Shown piece by piece: positions 5,620-7,224 of a DNA stretch of 7,224 bases; the stretch's first letter is position 1; every line of letters starts with the position of its first letter. The DNA comes from Deltaproteobacteria bacterium (lineage in GTDB: Bacteria > Desulfobacterota > Binatia > UBA9968). The position numbers and the translations under genes were made by a program. The DNA is taken from assembly GCA_016183145.1 (NCBI GenBank), contig JACPFE010000601.1, positions 1 through 7,224 on the forward strand, in the 5' to 3' direction. Under the pieces are notes generated by a model. It did not search any database, was not told where the DNA came from, and saw nothing but the letters and a program-made list of their open reading frames with translations.

Positions 5620-5626
5620 TCTCCCG
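5613..5626. repeat. Perfect 14-bp palindrome
   Basis: CGGGAGATCTCCCG reads the same on both strands. It lies 42 bp past the stop of the binding-protein gene and overlaps the right end of the MITE-like unit. It could be a protein-binding site or the remnant of an element junction. A loopless palindrome without a T-run is a poor terminator. Confidence 0.7.
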
Positions 5627-5667
5627 GTTTTCGGTTGTAGCTCTGCCGCCACTGCAACCCTCGCCAG

Positions 5668-6645
5668 TCATTTCTTCGCTGGCCCCGTCTTGCTTTGCGC
5701 CAGCAGCTCCCTGAGGATCGAATAGTCCGCCAATTTGCTCCGATCCACCGACGCCGACCGTTTGTCGACGTAGGCCATTATCTTGATCAGATTTTCTACT
5801 GCGGCGTCCGGCGGGACGAGATCGATGGTGGCGCGCTGGCGCATCTGCTCGTACGCATGCTCCAGGGTGTCCCTTTCGTCGCCGGGAATAATGCGCCGCA
5901 GAACCTCAATGGACCCTTCTTTGTTGGTCGTCATGTAAGCGGTGGCGTCCAAATAGGCTTTTACGAAACGCGCCCATTTGCCGCGGTTCGCCTTGAGCGA
6001 TGCCGCGGTCACGACGATCGGGCCGTTCATGAAAGGGGTCTTCTTGCCGGCCACGAGATAAAAACCCATCTGCTTCATCTTCGGCTCGAAAGCATAATCC
6101 ACCGGCGCCGCATCGATGCCGCCGCGAATGAGCGCCGCCAATCTTTCCTGGGAGCCGCCCAGTTGCAGCAAAGTCACGTCCTTCGTCGTGTTGAGCCCGG
6201 CATCTTCCAACATAACGCGGAGAACGAGCGATGATTTCCCGCCGAGCCGGTTGATACCGACTTTCTTTCCTTTCAACTGCGACAGGTCGTCGATTTTTTC
6301 CTTCGTGATCATGGTGTAGGAAACGAGATTGTCCCAACTGCCGAGCGAGACCACCGGGACGCCATGTATATTGGATTGCACCAGGCCGGTGGGAGCCCCC
6401 GAGGTGGCATCGATGTCGCCGGAGATCAACGCTTGATAGGTGGTCGGCTCGCTGTTGATCCTGATGATTTCGCCCTTCAAGCCGTTCTTTTCGAAGAACC
6501 CCTTTTCATGGGCGACAAAGACCGGAAAGGAAACGGTGGGAAACAGGGGCACGCCGATGCGGACTTTGTCTTGAGCGAAACCGTTCTCCGCGGCAAGACA
6601 TCCGAGAACGAAAACAATTGACCCAAGCACTGTAGCTCGTCTCAT
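5668..6645 (-). CDS. ABC transporter substrate-binding protein, NMT1/SsuA-like
   Basis: The 325-residue product is an exported solute-binding protein of the type II periplasmic fold, NMT1/THI5/SsuA group. These deliver compounds such as sulfonates, pyrimidine precursors or aromatic acids to an ABC permease. The N-terminus (1-24) is a signal peptide: RR, a hydrophobic core 'VLGSIVFVLG', then either a lipobox-like 'VLGC' with C16 or a type I site at 'GFA-QD'. Typical blocks follow: 'FPVFVAHEKGFFEKNGL' (40-56), 'ALISGDIDATSGAP' (72-85), 'LSQLKGKKVGINRLGG' (121-136), 'ALIRGGIDAAPV' (171-182) and 'FVKAYLDATAYM' (227-238). Length is usual for the group. The start at 6645 has a GGAGGG site close upstream. 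No permease or ATPase gene is in the window. The TPP-enzyme gene is 261 bp upstream on the same strand. The ligand cannot be told from sequence. Confidence 0.92.
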   Translation of the reverse strand: MRRATVLGSIVFVLGCLAAENGFAQDKVRIGVPLFPTVSFPVFVAHEKGFFEKNGLKGEIIRINSEPTTYQALISGDIDATSGAPTGLVQSNIHGVPVVSLGSWDNLVSYTMITKEKIDDLSQLKGKKVGINRLGGKSSLVLRVMLEDAGLNTTKDVTLLQLGGSQERLAALIRGGIDAAPVDYAFEPKMKQMGFYLVAGKKTPFMNGPIVVTAASLKANRGKWARFVKAYLDATAYMTTNKEGSIEVLRRIIPGDERDTLEHAYEQMRQRATIDLVPPDAAVENLIKIMAYVDKRSASVDRSKLADYSILRELLAQSKTGPAKK

Positions 6646-6648
6646 ATT

Positions 6649-6654
6649 CCCTCC
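6649..6654 (-). promoter_or_regulatory. Shine-Dalgarno site of the binding-protein gene
   Basis: GGAGGG on the - strand, three bases before the ATG at 6645 (five if GGAG is taken as the core). The spacing is a little short, but the site supports this start, which also gives a normal signal peptide. Confidence 0.6.
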
Positions 6655-6906
6655 GATAATCTACTCCTCCGTCAAGTCCGCAGGGATTATCCATTATGTG
6701 ACGAATGGGTTGCAGCCTCCACTGCAAGTGGCTAAGCATCTTAGTCGGCAATTTACTGAAACATCATTCCCGGCGAGCAGCGAAGAATCGCGACATGCGT
6801 TTCCATTTTGAGTGGCTGACTGTCGGCGATCAATCCTCACTCGAACCGATTCCTGGACGTCGTAGGAGAAATCAGTGCTACGATGCGATACCGGGATGAA
6901 TCGCTC

Positions 6907-7224
6907 TTATCGATACTGGGTTACCGTATCAATCAACGCCGGTTTGCCCTGTTCGCGAATCGCCCGAATCGCCCGCTGCAGCGCCGGTCCGACTGCGCCA
7001 GGATCTTCAATGGGGCCTTCGGCATACCAGTCGAATGATTGGGCCAGCTTGGCAAAATTAGGCGGCGGATGATCGATCTCCATTCCGATCGCTGCACGCT
7101 CCACAGGGTTTCCTCTGTGCTTGGCCAATCGGATCTGATGCTCCCAATCGTTGTAATAACCCCGGTTATTGTACATGACCACAAGCATGGGGATCCCCTC
7201 GTGAGTGGCAGTCCACAAGCCACC
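6907..7224 (-). CDS. Thiamine-pyrophosphate enzyme, acetolactate-synthase-like, C-terminal fragment
   Basis: The last ~105 residues of a TPP-dependent enzyme (acetolactate synthase/benzoylformate decarboxylase superfamily) are visible, entering from the right edge. The fragment begins just after the GDG end of the TPP-binding motif, at 'GGLWTATHEGIPMLVVMYNN'. The Asn pair followed by 'GYYNDWEHQ' is the Mg/TPP-binding end of the GDG-NN motif. 'NFAKLAQSFDWYAEGPIEDPGAVGPALQRAI' and the closing 'GKPALIDTVTQYR' match the usual C-terminal Rossmann-like end of these enzymes. The N-terminal and middle domains are outside the window, so the reaction (condensation or decarboxylation of a 2-oxo acid) cannot be assigned. 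The TTG at 7216-7218 is internal, not a start. Confidence 0.9.
   Translation of the reverse strand, partial: GGLWTATHEGIPMLVVMYNNRGYYNDWEHQIRLAKHRGNPVERAAIGMEIDHPPPNFAKLAQSFDWYAEGPIEDPGAVGPALQRAIRAIREQGKPALIDTVTQYR

Noticed and set aside
5429..5671. 80-codon open frame on the - strand in the spacer
   Set aside because: It is read across the MITE-like unit and nested repeats, with no family signature.
6646..6906. Promoter or regulatory RNA upstream of the binding-protein gene
   Set aside because: Only a weak GATAAT-like -10 without a good -35, and a 6-bp TTGCAG/CTGCAA hairpin at 6710-6727, were seen. That is not enough to call a site.

Overview
The window looks like a piece of a moderately GC-rich bacterial chromosome. 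It carries metabolic and transport genes separated by intergenic spacers rich in short inverted repeats. No tRNA, rRNA, CRISPR array, transposase or phage gene was seen. The mix of genes (dihydropyrimidinase-like amidohydrolase, LLM flavin oxidoreductase, M20 amidohydrolase, NMT1/SsuA-like binding protein, TPP enzyme, stand-alone carboxyltransferase-like protein) and the spacer repeats resemble what is common in uncultured soil or sediment lineages such as Binatota or 'deltaproteobacterial' metagenome bins. That placement is an impression from content; no marker gene here fixes the taxonomy.

Layout. Bases 1-2643 (+ strand) hold three closely spaced genes that probably form an operon: the 3' end of a dihydroorotase/dihydropyrimidinase-type amidohydrolase, a luciferase-like (LLM) flavin or F420 oxidoreductase, and an M20-family metallo-amidohydrolase. 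Everything from 2863 to the right edge is on the - strand. In order of transcription (right to left) it is the C-terminal part of a thiamine-pyrophosphate enzyme, an NMT1/SsuA-like periplasmic binding protein, a pyruvate-carboxylase-subunit-B/oxaloacetate-decarboxylase-alpha-like protein without a biotin domain, and a gamma-class carbonic anhydrase-like protein. The + operon and the carbonic anhydrase gene converge at 2644-2862.

Working together. The + operon has the logic of ring catabolism: a flavin oxygenase, a cyclic-amide (hydantoin/dihydropyrimidine) hydrolase and an M20 hydrolase that could cleave an N-carbamoyl or N-acyl product. This is inference; the true substrate is unknown. The - strand genes are separated by 261-504 bp spacers and need not be one unit. 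A binding protein beside TPP and carboxyltransferase genes suggests uptake and processing of small organic acids or related compounds, but this is weak.

The most unusual features are the spacers and two enzymes. The spacers hold at least five inverted-repeat structures, including a roughly 165-bp MITE-like unit (5455-5619) with 17/20 matching ends and two elements sharing TGTCAT...ATGACA ends (3590-3675 and 5492-5551). The M20 protein appears to lack several canonical catalytic or metal-site residues. The carboxyltransferase-like protein has a changed metal motif (HAHCNNG instead of HTHDTAG) and an unexplained C-terminal tail.
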